Assembly: GCF_020662265.1 (NCBI RefSeq)
Contig: NZ_VEWM01000075.1
Coordinates: forward strand, 186,001-250,000
Direction of reading: 5' to 3'
Origin: Psychrobacter sp. I-STPA6b
GTDB lineage: Bacteria > Pseudomonadota > Gammaproteobacteria > Pseudomonadales > Moraxellaceae
Length of the DNA: 64,000 nucleotides
Every line of letters begins with the position of its first letter. The stretch's first letter is position 1. The notes under the pieces are model-generated. The model had not been told where the DNA came from, ran no database searches, and saw only the letters and a list, made by a program, of their open reading frames with translations. Positions 8,701 to 17,904 of the stretch are shown here, one piece after another. Both the position numbers and the translations under genes were made by a program.

Positions 8701-9345
8701 TCCTTCCCTTCCTCCCTCCTATCGCCCTTATTCATCACACAGATGATTTAGAAATAGCGTAATAGCACTTCAACAAAGCCAGCAGACTTATTCATCACAC
8801 AGATGATTTAGAAAGCCTATGATGACCTTTTGCCCTGTTTCTAGCTCTTATTCATCACACAGATGATTTAGAAATTATTCTTTTCAAGCCCTGCACCTTA
8901 TTCATCACACAGATGATTTAGAAAAATATCTGCAATGATTCCGTTAATCTCGCTATCTTATTCATCACACAGATGATTTAGAAAAATTATGGCGATACTG
9001 GTTTGACCCAATTTTAACTTATTCATCACACAGATGATTTAGAAATCGTATATACAAGGTATATACCCATAAGTATACTTATTCATCACACAGATGATTT
9101 AGAAATGATTCATCCATTTTTGATAGCGTTGTAAGACCTTATTCATCACACAGATGATTTAGAATTTTGGCTATGCTGTCATCATTCCAAGCACGACCTT
9201 ATTCATCACACAGATGATTTAGAAATGCCTGCTTGCTGACAAGCCACACAAAGATAGCTTATTCATCACACAGATGATTTAGAAATTTGTTGTCAGTACG
9301 CACAAGACGGCTAACAACTTATTCATCACACAGATGATTTAGAAA
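5785..9345 (+). CRISPR. Type I-F CRISPR array, 60 repeats, 59 spacers
   Basis: The 28-bp repeat has a 5-bp stem TCATC/GATGA around a 5-base loop and ends TTTAGAAA. Spacers are nearly all 32 nt; three are 33 nt (from 7253, 7374 and 8985) and one is 22 nt (8875-8896). The first 38 repeats (starts 5785 to 8007) have loop ACATA. The last 22 (starts 8067 to 9318) have ACACA. Repeat 38 (8007) also has AAAA instead of GAAA at its end, and repeat 57 (9138) ends GAAT. The leader lies at the cas6f end, so the ACACA half is the older one. I found no spacer matching the window by eye. Confidence 0.99.
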
Positions 9346-9369
9346 TATTCATTAAAACATTAGCTACTA

Positions 9370-9438
9370 CTGACTAAGTCACCGTTTGTTAGAAGCAATA
9401 TCTCAATTTTTCCTATCAACATAAATATTCAACAAACC
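9370..9438 (-). mobile_element. Decayed end of the GGGTCTG MITE-like element
   Basis: Read on the minus strand this matches one end of the elements at 20470 and 34454: GGTTTGTTGAATATT, then TAGGAAAAATTGAGATA and GTGACTTAGTCA. Only this end is left and it carries many changes. It lies 25 bp beyond the last CRISPR repeat. Confidence 0.6.
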
Positions 9439-9553
9439 AATATATAAACCTTAACAATTATTTACTTTTATAACCACACAATAAGCCAACTATCATGTAT
9501 AATTCTATCCCCATCTCTTAGGGGCTTATAATCATTACCCACCTATTAATCTA

Positions 9554-9579
9554 CTGACTTAAATATATAGTTAAGTCAG
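9554..9579. promoter_or_regulatory. 9-bp inverted repeat before the ankyrin lipoprotein gene
   Basis: CTGACTTAA (9554-9562) pairs with TTAAGTCAG (9571-9579) over an 8-base loop, followed by TTTTA, 24 bp before the ATG. It could be an operator, a weak terminator or an mRNA 5' hairpin. The rest of 9346-9602 holds only the MITE relic and AT-rich sequence. Confidence 0.5.
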
Positions 9580-9602
9580 TTTTACATATTTAAGGTAGTT
9601 TT

Positions 9603-10406
9603 ATGAAAAAGATTTTTGGTAACGCTTTATCTACTGCAATGATAGCAATATTGATAGCAGGCTGTTCAAACATCAATACAGCATCAAATAACCAAGTAAA
9701 TGCTCAATCAGATAACCATGCAACAATAGCCACCGATGCACCCACACCTAAAACACAGTTCCGTTTTAGCGATGCTGAAAACTTCGATATTGCAAACCCA
9801 AATAGACTATCCCATCGTATATTTTATAACAAACCTTCTACAGGTGCGGATGCTGCATGGTTTGATGCTGTCAAACGTGGCGACTTAGATACTGTAAAAT
9901 ATATGGTAGAAAATGGACAAGATATAGAAGCCAAAGATACTGGTAGCCTAGATCAAACAGCCTTAGGATGGGCGGCATTTATTGGTTATGAAGATATGGT
10001 TGATTACTTAATCGCTCAAGGGGCAGATTTACACGCAACAGACAAAGGTGATGTTTATAATGTGATGAAGTCGGCAGTATTAGGGAAAAATACTGATATT
10101 GTCAAAAAAGTACATCAACTACTAAATGCTGAACAACCCGTTGACTTAAATGACCAAACTGTAGAAAACGATGGTGAAACATTAATCATGGTCGCTGCCA
10201 GTAACAATCGTCTAGAAACTGTGAAATACCTTTTAGAGCAAGGTGCTGATCCTAACTTAGTAGCAACCACACAAAATCAAAACCTAGGCTCTTACAATCA
10301 AAGCGCGTACTCTTATGCTTGCAGCCGTAATCTTGAAGAGATGCAACAGCTTCTAGCTGAAAATGGTGCTATCAATCATCGTACTGGTGCCGCAAGCTGT
10401 GAATAA
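9603..10406 (+). CDS. Ankyrin-repeat lipoprotein
   Basis: This is a 267-residue exported protein. Its N-terminus MKKIFGNALSTAM with the lipobox IAGC predicts lipid attachment at Cys21. After a low-complexity Asn/Thr linker, ankyrin repeats run from about residue 80 to the end (for example WFDAVKRGDLDTVKYMVENG, then TALGWAAFIGYEDMV and DYLIAQGADLHATD). These repeats bind proteins. The partner is unknown, so no specific role can be given. It sits between the CRISPR array and the trp genes and has its own terminator. Confidence 0.85.
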   Translation: MKKIFGNALSTAMIAILIAGCSNINTASNNQVNAQSDNHATIATDAPTPKTQFRFSDAENFDIANPNRLSHRIFYNKPSTGADAAWFDAVKRGDLDTVKYMVENGQDIEAKDTGSLDQTALGWAAFIGYEDMVDYLIAQGADLHATDKGDVYNVMKSAVLGKNTDIVKKVHQLLNAEQPVDLNDQTVENDGETLIMVAASNNRLETVKYLLEQGADPNLVATTQNQNLGSYNQSAYSYACSRNLEEMQQLLAENGAINHRTGAASCE

Positions 10407-10470
10407 TCGTACTGGTTTACTGCAAACACAGTCAGATTAAGCACAACTATTAAAAATCAATATCAGTGCT

Positions 10471-10515
10471 AGAGGGTATCATCAGAACATACAAAGTTCA
10501 GATACCCTCTTATTA
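10471..10515 (+). terminator. Terminator of the ankyrin lipoprotein gene
   Basis: AGAGGGTATC (10471-10480) pairs exactly with GATACCCTCT (10501-10510) and is followed by TATTAT. A short inner GAAC/GTTC pair can extend the stem. The T-run is imperfect, so efficiency is uncertain. Confidence 0.65.
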
Positions 10516-10588
10516 TAAGATATACTCTATAACCCAACTTATCCCAGCAATGATAAAATATCATAACATTCTTAATTAGGTGATACCC

Positions 10589-10618
10589 TTGCCTAATTCG
10601 TACTAATGTACTAGAATA
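10589..10618 (+). promoter_or_regulatory. trpR promoter with overlapping Trp operator
   Basis: TTGCCT (10589-10594) and TAGAAT (10612-10617) are spaced by 17 bp. Across the spacer and -10 lies an ACTA...ACTAG pair (10599-10618) that matches the E. coli trp operator CGAACTAGTTAACTAGTACG at 13 of 20 positions by my alignment. Overlap of an operator with the -10 suggests TrpR represses its own gene and probably the trpEG genes behind it. Confidence 0.6.
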
Positions 10619-10644
10619 CAATAACAAAAAGTTTTACTATTAAT

Positions 10645-10735
10645 TGATAGACAATCTAATATCCTTTCACCACAAGGTAACCAAGTGAGCATAGTACACG
10701 TAACACTGTGGTGAATTTATATTAGGCAGACTATA
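10645..10735. mobile_element. Short MITE-like element, family 2 (TATAGTC ends), copy 1
   Basis: The ~91-bp sequence has imperfect inverted ends. The right end read inward is TATAGTCTGCCTAATATAAA then TTCACCAC, and the left is TAGACAATCTAATAT then TTCACCAC. The inner part, CACAAGGTAACCAAGTGA, recurs in the copy at 44424-44531. It lies in the predicted 5' leader of trpR, downstream of the operator. Confidence 0.7.
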
Positions 10736-10772
10736 ACTCATCAATACCAATAAGTAATAGATAATTCAGACT

Positions 10773-11069
10773 ATGACCATAGCAACTACCCCTACTGACG
10801 ACGCTTATCAAAGCCTCATAACCCATCTTACTAACTGTAATGATAGCAAACAAATTGACGCAGTGCTGACTGCCCTACTCACTGATAAAGAACGACAAGA
10901 GATTGCTAACCGTATCCGTATTTTTGACCTATTAGAGCAGGGCACAACCCAGCGAGAAATTGCCGATAATTTAGGAGTAGGCATTGCCACTGTCTCTCGG
11001 GGTGCAAAAGCTCTACAAAAGCATGATATTAGCGATTTATTAGCAACACATCGGCAAACGCAAGATTAA
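10773..11069 (+). CDS. trpR: Trp operon repressor TrpR
   Basis: This 98-residue, all-helical protein has the TrpR signature: LLTDKERQEIANRIRIFDLL followed by the helix-turn-helix TQREIADNLGVGIATVSRGA. With tryptophan bound, TrpR dimers block trp promoters. It is directly followed by trpE (100 bp) and trpG. An ACTAG-type operator overlaps its own promoter, pointing to autoregulation. The length is slightly less than the 108 residues of E. coli TrpR. The identification is firm. Confidence 0.93.
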   Translation: MTIATTPTDDAYQSLITHLTNCNDSKQIDAVLTALLTDKERQEIANRIRIFDLLEQGTTQREIADNLGVGIATVSRGAKALQKHDISDLLATHRQTQD

Positions 11070-11169
11070 CTTAATACTCTGCCCTTCTATATTCCCTTCT
11101 AATCTAATGCAAAGGGCAACATACTTTTTAGAACACTATTTTCTATAACGACACTTTTTGGATAACTTT

Positions 11170-12627
11170 ATGACAACGCAAAACAGCATGCCTGCTCACA
11201 ATAAGCCAAGCCCTATCAATATTGCCAGTAAACCCACCCGTATTAAACTGACGCAAGATATTGATTTTTTTGAGTTATTTAAACGTATTGAAGCTCAATA
11301 TGACACCTGTTATCTGCTTGAGTCATTAGGGGCAGAGAGTCATATTTCTCGCCATCATGCCATTGGTTTTGACCCCATCATGACCATCACTGCCACTGAC
11401 CGTCACACTTTAGCGATTACCAATAACCAAACAGGGCAAACCGAAACCTACACAACAGACAACCCTTACCAACTACTACGTGAGATTACCCCACAACACG
11501 TCATCGCTCGTAATCAAACAGGTGGCTTGGTCGGCTATTTGGGCTATGACAGCGTCAATTTTTTTGAGCCAACCCTTAATGCCAAAGCTAGTGAGCATTT
11601 TGAGCCGTTTAAATTTGGCGTTTATTTAGACGGCTTGACCCTTGATAAAATGACTGGGGAAATCTTTTATTTTTATTATCCGAACAAACAGGCAGACTCT
11701 AACAATGGTAATAGCCATACCAGCCAAGCCAACCGTATGGCAGATATTCAAGCCTTACTAGACGCACCGATTCCCAGTTATCAGCCACCAAAAGTAGAAT
11801 TTTTGGGCGATGGGATGAGCCGTGAGCAACACGCTGAGGCAGTCAAACAAGTTAAAGAGGACATCATCGCAGGGCGTATTTTTCAATGTGAAGTCGGCTT
11901 TAAATCCAACTATCGCATTACTGGCGAACACATGCCGATTTATGAAAAACTGCGTGAGGTCAACCCTTCACCGCACATGTATTTTATGAAATTTGGCAAA
12001 CAACGTATCATCGGCGCGTCACCTGAGCTACTGTTTCGCTTACGGCAAGGCGAGATGGAAACCTATCCACTGGCAGGCACAGCAAAACGGGGGGCAAATG
12101 AAATTGAAGACCGCAAACTGGCTCGGGCATTATTAAATGATAAAAAAGAGATTGCCGAGCATAATATGCTGGTTGATTTACACCGCAATGACATCGGACG
12201 AGTAGCTCGGTTTGGGACGGTCAAAGTGCGTAGCCTAATGGACATCAAACGCTACTCGCACGTTCAGCATATCTCCTCTGAGATTGTCGGTATTTTGCAC
12301 CCTGAGCATGATATGTTTACCGCATTGGCAAGTAATTTCCCTGCAGGCACGCTATCGGGTGCACCCAAAATTGAGGCAATCAAGATTATCAATCAGCTAG
12401 AGCCAGACGGACGTGGGGCTTATGGTGGTGCGTTGGGCTCGTTTAATTTTAATGGTGACTGTATCTTTGCCATACCCATTCGCAGTTTGTTTATCAATGG
12501 CGAAACCGCCTATGCCCAAACTTGTGGTGGCAATGTGTATGACTCCAATCCAGAAGATGAATATCTGGAAATTCAGCGTAAACTATCAGCCATGAAAGTG
12601 GTATTGGATAGTTTTATGAATGAATAA
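11170..12627 (+). CDS. trpE: Anthranilate synthase component I
   Basis: TrpE converts chorismate and ammonia to anthranilate, the first step of tryptophan synthesis. The chorismate-binding domain is complete: GRIFQCEVGFKSNY, GASPELLFRL, YPLAGTAKRG, and the C-terminal block GTLSGAPKIEAIKIINQLEP ... GRGAYGGALGSF. The N-terminal regulatory domain is also present (LLESLGAESHISRHHAIGFD). I chose the ATG at 11170 (485 residues) rather than an in-frame TTG 12 bp upstream, because GGATAA lies at the right distance. The amidotransferase TrpG follows 74 bp downstream. PabB is the main alternative, but linkage to trpR favours TrpE. Confidence 0.9.
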   Translation: MTTQNSMPAHNKPSPINIASKPTRIKLTQDIDFFELFKRIEAQYDTCYLLESLGAESHISRHHAIGFDPIMTITATDRHTLAITNNQTGQTETYTTDNPYQLLREITPQHVIARNQTGGLVGYLGYDSVNFFEPTLNAKASEHFEPFKFGVYLDGLTLDKMTGEIFYFYYPNKQADSNNGNSHTSQANRMADIQALLDAPIPSYQPPKVEFLGDGMSREQHAEAVKQVKEDIIAGRIFQCEVGFKSNYRITGEHMPIYEKLREVNPSPHMYFMKFGKQRIIGASPELLFRLRQGEMETYPLAGTAKRGANEIEDRKLARALLNDKKEIAEHNMLVDLHRNDIGRVARFGTVKVRSLMDIKRYSHVQHISSEIVGILHPEHDMFTALASNFPAGTLSGAPKIEAIKIINQLEPDGRGAYGGALGSFNFNGDCIFAIPIRSLFINGETAYAQTCGGNVYDSNPEDEYLEIQRKLSAMKVVLDSFMNE

Positions 12628-12701
12628 AATGCCTAACTCAATGTAATTAACCAGCACTACCCTACTAATAACATTTAGCAAATATTATAATCAGGAAAAC
12701 C

Positions 12702-13370
12702 ATGAAAGTTTTAATCATCGACAACTACGATTCATTTACCTTTAATCTTTACCAATACGTTGGTGAGATTTTACAAGCACAAGACGGACATGCTGAAGTC
12801 ATCGTTAAACGCAATGATGAAATCAGCCTAGCAGACGTACAAGCAATGAATCCTGACCGTATCATCATCTCACCCGGCCCCGGCTCACCTGATGACCCTG
12901 CATATTTTGGCGTCTGTAGTGACGTGATTACCGAAATGGGCAAAACCACGCCATTATTGGGGGTATGCTTGGGTATGCAGGGTATCGCCCATGTGTTTGG
13001 GGCAAAAGTGGTACGGGCAGGACTGCCGATGCACGGTAAAACCTCTCCCATTTATCATGATGGTGCAGGCGTGTTTGCTGGCTTACCACAAGAGCTTGAA
13101 ATCATGCGTTATCACTCACTCATGGTGCAAGCAGATAGCATGCCTGAGTGTTTATTGGTCACTGCGGTGGTCGCTGACGAACAAAATGATAAGCAAAATA
13201 ATGCTACTTTTGACCATCAAACCCTGCAACAATTCGCCTTATCATGTCAGGAAATCATGGGCTTACGCCACAAAGACTATCCCATTCAAGGGGTACAATT
13301 TCACCCAGAATCCTTTGCTACAGAAGGTGCAAAACGCTTATTAAGCAATTTTTTATTGCAAGCCAGTTAG
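12702..13370 (+). CDS. trpG: Anthranilate synthase component II (glutamine amidotransferase)
   Basis: TrpG supplies ammonia from glutamine to TrpE. The class-I amidotransferase features are all seen: IDNYDSFTFNLYQY at the start, SPGPGSP, the catalytic Cys in LLGVCLGMQGIAHVFGA, and the His-Glu pair in GVQFHPESFAT. A ~30-residue insert rich in Asn and Gln (about 162-190) precedes the GLRHKDYPI motif. The 222-residue length is otherwise usual. The enzyme may also serve folate synthesis as PabA, as in many bacteria with one such gene. Confidence 0.92.
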   Translation: MKVLIIDNYDSFTFNLYQYVGEILQAQDGHAEVIVKRNDEISLADVQAMNPDRIIISPGPGSPDDPAYFGVCSDVITEMGKTTPLLGVCLGMQGIAHVFGAKVVRAGLPMHGKTSPIYHDGAGVFAGLPQELEIMRYHSLMVQADSMPECLLVTAVVADEQNDKQNNATFDHQTLQQFALSCQEIMGLRHKDYPIQGVQFHPESFATEGAKRLLSNFLLQAS

Positions 13371-13397
13371 TCAGTATAAATATGATGGGTTAAGTTG

Positions 13398-13823
13398 ATG
13401 ACAAAACGCATTGATTTATACTCGTTAACAGGGGCGATGCTAATTTACCCTACCCCATCAGGTATTTGGTTAAATAATCAAGTAGGTGGGCATGCTTGTT
13501 TGCAAAAACAGGTGCAAGGCATACTTATTCCCATTGAGCAACACTATAATAACCATGCACTACTGTCTGATTTAGAGCTTAAACTTTATGAGATTTTTGC
13601 AGGGTGTGTCAGTGTAACTGAGACAATGGCTGATTGCTTTGATAAGTTAATGCAGGCTGAGGTTACAACCAATTTTATATGTATCAATCGAGATAAACTG
13701 ACAGATAGCTGTGAGGCATGGGTATATGTTTGGGTTAACCAAACACCATTGGCTGATTTTCAGGGATTTGCTCAAGACAATGAGTATTTTGAGGCAATTT
13801 TGACTTGGAATAATTCTGATTAA
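13398..13823 (+). CDS. Small DUF6210-like protein
   Basis: The 141-residue soluble protein has no signal peptide. The block YPTPSGIWLNNQVGGHACL followed by a 'GILIPIE' strand resembles the DUF6210 family, whose role is not known. I take the ATG at 13398 as the start rather than the TTG one codon earlier. It lies 27 bp after trpG on the same strand and may be co-transcribed. No catalytic motif is visible. Confidence 0.6.
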   Translation: MTKRIDLYSLTGAMLIYPTPSGIWLNNQVGGHACLQKQVQGILIPIEQHYNNHALLSDLELKLYEIFAGCVSVTETMADCFDKLMQAEVTTNFICINRDKLTDSCEAWVYVWVNQTPLADFQGFAQDNEYFEAILTWNNSD

Positions 13824-13879
13824 AGCGATAGCAACAAAGTGTTAGAATACACCAGCAAAATAACCCTCTTAGGAAGTTC

Positions 13880-15370
13880 ATGATTAGTCTATTTGATATG
13901 TTTAAAATTGGTATCGGGCCTTCAAGCTCGCATACAGTTGGTCCTATGGTCGCTGCCAATACCTTTTTAATAGATTTACAAACTCAATTTTCTTTAGAAA
14001 CCGTTAAACGTATTCAAGTAGATTTATACGGGTCGCTTGCTGCCACAGGTAAAGGGCATGCAACAGATACAGCCATTATTTTAGGTCTGCTTGGACATAA
14101 AGCCAATCAAATAGACACCACTCAAGTCAGCACTTATCTTGCCCCTGTCTTCAAACAACAACAGCTCATACTTGCTGCCAGCCATCAGATAACCTTTGAC
14201 TATCATCAAGACATTATCTGGCATGTGCAAACCAACCTACCCCACCATCCCAATGGTATGTCGCTCACTGCTTATAGCGACACTGGCCAATCTTACCAGC
14301 AGACCTATTACTCCATTGGTGGTGGCTTTATTGTAAATGCTGATGAGTTTGATGATGGTACTGATATCACCGTTGACACTACGACTGATACTAACGCAGA
14401 TACAAACGATAACATCACCATAGAGAATATACCCTACCCGTTTGCTAGCGCACAAGAGTTATTAGACATCTGTCACCAGCAACAGCTAAGTATTAGTGAA
14501 GTTATGATGGCAAATGAGCTGGCGCTAAGAAGTCAAGAAGAGATAGAGCAATACCTTGATGAGATTTGGTCAGTCATGCAAAGCTGTGTCACAAATGGCT
14601 GTGCAGGAGAAGGGATTCTACCGGGTGGCTTACAAGTCAAACGTCGTGCCAAAGCCTTGCATCAACAACTAATGCAAGAAACTCAAAGCACATCTGATAC
14701 TAACGATCAGCTAATGGCAATGGACTGGATTGACCTATATGCACTGGCAGTCAATGAAGAAAATGCTAATGGCGGACGGGTCGTTACTGCACCGACTAAT
14801 GGTGCGGCTGGTATTATTCCTGCGGTACTGCACTACTACCGTGACTTTTTGCCAAACTATTCACAACAAGGCGTACGTGAATTTTTATTGACCTCTGCTG
14901 CCATCGGTACAATTATTAAGCAAAATGCCTCTATTTCAGGTGCAGAGGTTGGTTGCCAAGGGGAAGTTGGCTCTGCATGTGCCATGGCGGCGGCTGGTAT
15001 GGCGCATGTTCTTGGACTCACACCAGCACAGTGTGCCAATGCTGCCGAGATTGGTATCGAGCACAATTTAGGATTGACCTGTGATCCAATTGGTGGATTG
15101 GTGCAAATTCCTTGTATTGAGCGTAATGCCATGGCATCGGTTAAAGCCATTAATGCTGCCCGCCTTGCCAAACGTGGTGATGGCAAACATCATGTCTCAT
15201 TAGACAAAGCCATCGCAACGATGAAAGCAACCGGTGAAGACATGATGGATAAATACAAAGAAACTGCACTGGGGGGACTGGCAATTGAGCTTAGCAACCA
15301 AAACACAAAAGACAGTGATAAAAAGCGTATTCAGGTCGTTGATGTTGCGGTTAGCTATCCACAATGTTAA
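13880..15370 (+). CDS. sdaA: L-serine dehydratase (L-serine ammonia-lyase), single-chain
   Basis: The enzyme deaminates L-serine to pyruvate using a 4Fe-4S cluster. The N-terminal beta domain begins [20 protein letters not shown], the family hallmark. The alpha domain carries the cluster cysteines in [18 protein letters not shown] and [17 protein letters not shown] Thr/Asp-rich tract near residues 160-175 ([16 protein letters not shown]) is an insert in the first domain. The length (496) is somewhat above the usual ~455 because of this insert. TTAGGAAG precedes the ATG. Paralogues SdaA, SdaB and TdcG cannot be told apart here. Confidence 0.92.
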   Translation: MISLFDMFKIGIGPSSSHTVGPMVAANTFLIDLQTQFSLETVKRIQVDLYGSLAATGKGHATDTAIILGLLGHKANQIDTTQVSTYLAPVFKQQQLILAASHQITFDYHQDIIWHVQTNLPHHPNGMSLTAYSDTGQSYQQTYYSIGGGFIVNADEFDDGTDITVDTTTDTNADTNDNITIENIPYPFASAQELLDICHQQQLSISEVMMANELALRSQEEIEQYLDEIWSVMQSCVTNGCAGEGILPGGLQVKRRAKALHQQLMQETQSTSDTNDQLMAMDWIDLYALAVNEENANGGRVVTAPTNGAAGIIPAVLHYYRDFLPNYSQQGVREFLLTSAAIGTIIKQNASISGAEVGCQGEVGSACAMAAAGMAHVLGLTPAQCANAAEIGIEHNLGLTCDPIGGLVQIPCIERNAMASVKAINAARLAKRGDGKHHVSLDKAIATMKATGEDMMDKYKETALGGLAIELSNQNTKDSDKKRIQVVDVAVSYPQC

Positions 15371-15444
15371 TCATCAAACCTATTAACCAGCAAACCTATC
15401 GACCTATCAGCAAAGAATAACTCAACAACTATAACTGACGAGTC

Positions 15445-16191
15445 CTAAGTCGTGATACGCTGTAAAAATGCCTGTGTACGTGGATGCTCAGATAGCTCAA
15501 ACAGTTGCTCTGGCGTGCCAGCTTCTACCACATAGCCACCTTCCATAAGCACGACATGGTCAGCAACATCTCGAGCAAAATTAATCTCATGTGTGACCAC
15601 CACCATTGTCCAACCTTCAGAGGCAAGCTGTTTCATGGTACTCAGAACATCTTGTACCAACTCAGGGTCTAGTGCTGATGTTGGCTCATCAAATAATAAT
15701 AACGAAGGCTCAATGGCTAATGCTCTAGCGATACCCACACGCTGTTGCTGTCCACCAGACAACTGGAAAGGATATAGATTTGCTTTGTCTGCTAGACCAA
15801 CCTTATCTAATAGTGCTAAAGCTGACTGGCGCATTTGTGCTTTATTTTTCCCCTGCACAACCACAGGTCCTAGCATTAAATTTTCTACTGCCGTTTTATG
15901 AGGAAATAAATTATACGACTGAAAAACCATGCCTGATTTGCGTTGTAATGCCAATAGTGTTTTTTTATTTGGTTTTTTAGCAAAGTCTACCTGCAATGAG
16001 CCATCATCAAAGGTTATCGTGCCTTGCTCAGGTATCTCCAAAGCATTAAGACAGCGCAAAAACGTCGTTTTTCCTGAGCCAGAAGGCCCTAAAATAACCA
16101 CGACCTCACCTTTTTTGATATGTAGGTCAATGCCTTTTAGGACCTCATTCTCACCAAATGCTTTATGAATATTGGAAACTGTAATCATCAT
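15445..16191 (-). CDS. Amino-acid (probably cystine) ABC transporter ATPase
   Basis: This 248-residue ATPase energises the importer encoded by the next two genes upstream. Motifs: Walker A GPSGSGKTT, Q-loop FQSYNLFPH, signature LSGGQQQRVGIARAL, Walker B LLLFDEPTSALD and the H-loop VVVTHE. It is of the GlnQ/TcyN polar amino-acid class. It is the last gene of a binding protein-permease-ATPase operon on the minus strand. GGAG lies just before the first ATG; a second ATG follows directly. Cystine is favoured by the binding protein's likeness to TcyJ. Confidence 0.9.
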   Translation of the reverse strand: MMITVSNIHKAFGENEVLKGIDLHIKKGEVVVILGPSGSGKTTFLRCLNALEIPEQGTITFDDGSLQVDFAKKPNKKTLLALQRKSGMVFQSYNLFPHKTAVENLMLGPVVVQGKNKAQMRQSALALLDKVGLADKANLYPFQLSGGQQQRVGIARALAIEPSLLLFDEPTSALDPELVQDVLSTMKQLASEGWTMVVVTHEINFARDVADHVVLMEGGYVVEAGTPEQLFELSEHPRTQAFLQRITT

Positions 16192-16242
16192 CGCTCCGAA
16201 TCAATGCAGGGTCAAATCACTATTTAGCTTAATCTTAGCTAT

Positions 16243-16968
16243 CTATTTGGCAATATAGCGGTCTAAACGCTTTTCTAATCGACCTTGTAGCAAACTTAAT
16301 AGGAAACAAATCACCCAATAAATAAGCGCTGCTTCTGTATATACCAGCATAAATTCATAGTTTCTAGCAGTAATGATTTGCGCCTGTCGAAACAGCTCTG
16401 CTACCAGTACCAACGAAGCCAAAGAAGTATCTTTGACCAGACTAATAAACGTATTGGACAATGGTGGTACCGACACCCGCAATGCCTGTGGCAAAATCAC
16501 ATGGCGGAAAGTCTGCAAATAGGTCATACCCACTGTCGCCCCTGCTTCCCACTGCCCTTTAGGAATCGACAATATAGAAGCACGCACTGTCTCAGACGCA
16601 TATGCACCGATATTTAAGGAAAAAGCAATGATGGCTGAGGGAAATGGGTCAAGCTTAATACCAACATTTGGCAGACCATAAAAGATAATAAACAACTGTA
16701 CCAGCATCGGTGTGCCACGAATCGCAGACACATATATACGAGCCAAACGATATAATATCTGATGGACAACAGAACTACGTGGCACAATACGTATCAATGC
16801 CACCACTAAGGCGATTATTATCCCAATTGTAAAGGATATCAACGCCAAAGGAATAGAATAATATATCCCACCTTTCAGCATCGGCCAAAACGAGTTGATG
16901 ACAATATCTGCCCGCTCTGGCGACATAAATGGCAACATTGCTAACCAATCAGCCAACCAAGTCATCAT
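16243..16968 (-). CDS. Amino-acid (probably cystine) ABC transporter permease
   Basis: An inner-membrane permease of the HisM/TcyL class with several hydrophobic spans ([46 protein letters not shown]). The cytoplasmic EAA loop is [23 protein letters not shown] place the start at the ATG at 16968, preceded by AAGGTG at good distance, rather than the GTG two codons upstream. It lies between the binding-protein and ATPase genes, with 51 bp to the ATPase. Confidence 0.88.
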   Translation of the reverse strand: MMTWLADWLAMLPFMSPERADIVINSFWPMLKGGIYYSIPLALISFTIGIIIALVVALIRIVPRSSVVHQILYRLARIYVSAIRGTPMLVQLFIIFYGLPNVGIKLDPFPSAIIAFSLNIGAYASETVRASILSIPKGQWEAGATVGMTYLQTFRHVILPQALRVSVPPLSNTFISLVKDTSLASLVLVAELFRQAQIITARNYEFMLVYTEAALIYWVICFLLSLLQGRLEKRLDRYIAK

Positions 16969-17067
16969 TATCACCTTATTACCAATTATTACTAAGTTAT
17001 CTGTTATCCATCAAAAAGCCACGCATCATATCTTTATGACTTGCCATACATAATGACTACTATATGA

Positions 17068-17904
17068 CTACTGTTGCTGGCTGATGTCCTGTCCAAAAAA
17101 CTGCTCACTTAATCGAGTTAATGTGCCATCTTCTTGTAACTGTTGCATGGCATCATTGAGTTTAGTGACAACTTCATCATTACCTTTTAGCAAAATCAGA
17201 CCTGAACCGCGTTGCTCACTGGCAGGTGCGACCAGCTTAATTTCCAAACCACTTTCAGGGTGTTTTTTCAGATAGTCCAACACTGCCAAGCGGTCATTTA
17301 AGGTAAAGTCTGCACGTCCCTGTTTCACCAGCTCAATGGCTTGAGCCATACCTTCAACAGGAACGATTTCAGCCTCATACTGCTCTGCCAGCTCACCATA
17401 GTTACTGCTCAATGACTGTGCTGAGCGCAGACCTTTTAGATTGTCCCAAGCACTAAAACGGCTGTCTTCTTTTGGTGCTAACACAACCGCACCAGACCAG
17501 CTATAAGGGGTTACCTTATCATATTTAGCTTGACGCTCAGGCGTGGTTAAGCTCACTTGGTTTGCTACCATATCAAAGCGCTGTGCATCGAGTCCTGCCA
17601 GCATAGCATCCCACTGGGTTTCATTAAACTCAACTGGAACACCCAACTTATCCGCAACGGCTTTTGTCACTTCAACATCATAACCAGTCAACTTACCGTC
17701 CACATCATGATAGGTAAACGGAGGATACGTTCCTTCTGTACCAACGTGAATGGCCTCACCATTATTAATACGATTTAGTAGCTCAGAGCTACCCTCTACA
17801 GCACTATTGTCTGCACCAGCATCTTGATTTGGAGTATTTGATTGTGAGCAAGCAGCAAGTAAAACAGCACTGGCAGCAAAAGTTAATAAAGTACGACGTT
17901 TCAT
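17068..17904 (-). CDS. Cystine-type solute-binding lipoprotein (TcyJ/FliY-like)
   Basis: The 278-residue binding protein has a lipoprotein signal (MKRRTLLTFAASAVLLAACS, Cys19) and the family-3 solute-binding fold. Marks are HVGTEGTYPPFTYHDVDGKL, GYDVEVTKAVADKLGVPVEF and the WDAMLAGLDAQRFDMVANQV block. This pattern is close to TcyJ/FliY, the L-cystine binding protein of enteric bacteria. It heads the operon, with AAGGAAG before the ATG. The exact ligand is inferred from similarity. Confidence 0.85.
   Translation of the reverse strand: MKRRTLLTFAASAVLLAACSQSNTPNQDAGADNSAVEGSSELLNRINNGEAIHVGTEGTYPPFTYHDVDGKLTGYDVEVTKAVADKLGVPVEFNETQWDAMLAGLDAQRFDMVANQVSLTTPERQAKYDKVTPYSWSGAVVLAPKEDSRFSAWDNLKGLRSAQSLSSNYGELAEQYEAEIVPVEGMAQAIELVKQGRADFTLNDRLAVLDYLKKHPESGLEIKLVAPASEQRGSGLILLKGNDEVVTKLNDAMQQLQEDGTLTRLSEQFFGQDISQQQ

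Noticed and set aside
8875-9345. A second, separate CRISPR array at the distal end
   Set aside because: The spacing and repeat are continuous with the rest; only one spacer is short.
11082-11123. TGCCCTT/AAGGGCA pair before trpE as a Trp attenuator
   Set aside because: There is no leader peptide with Trp codons and no T-run after the stem.
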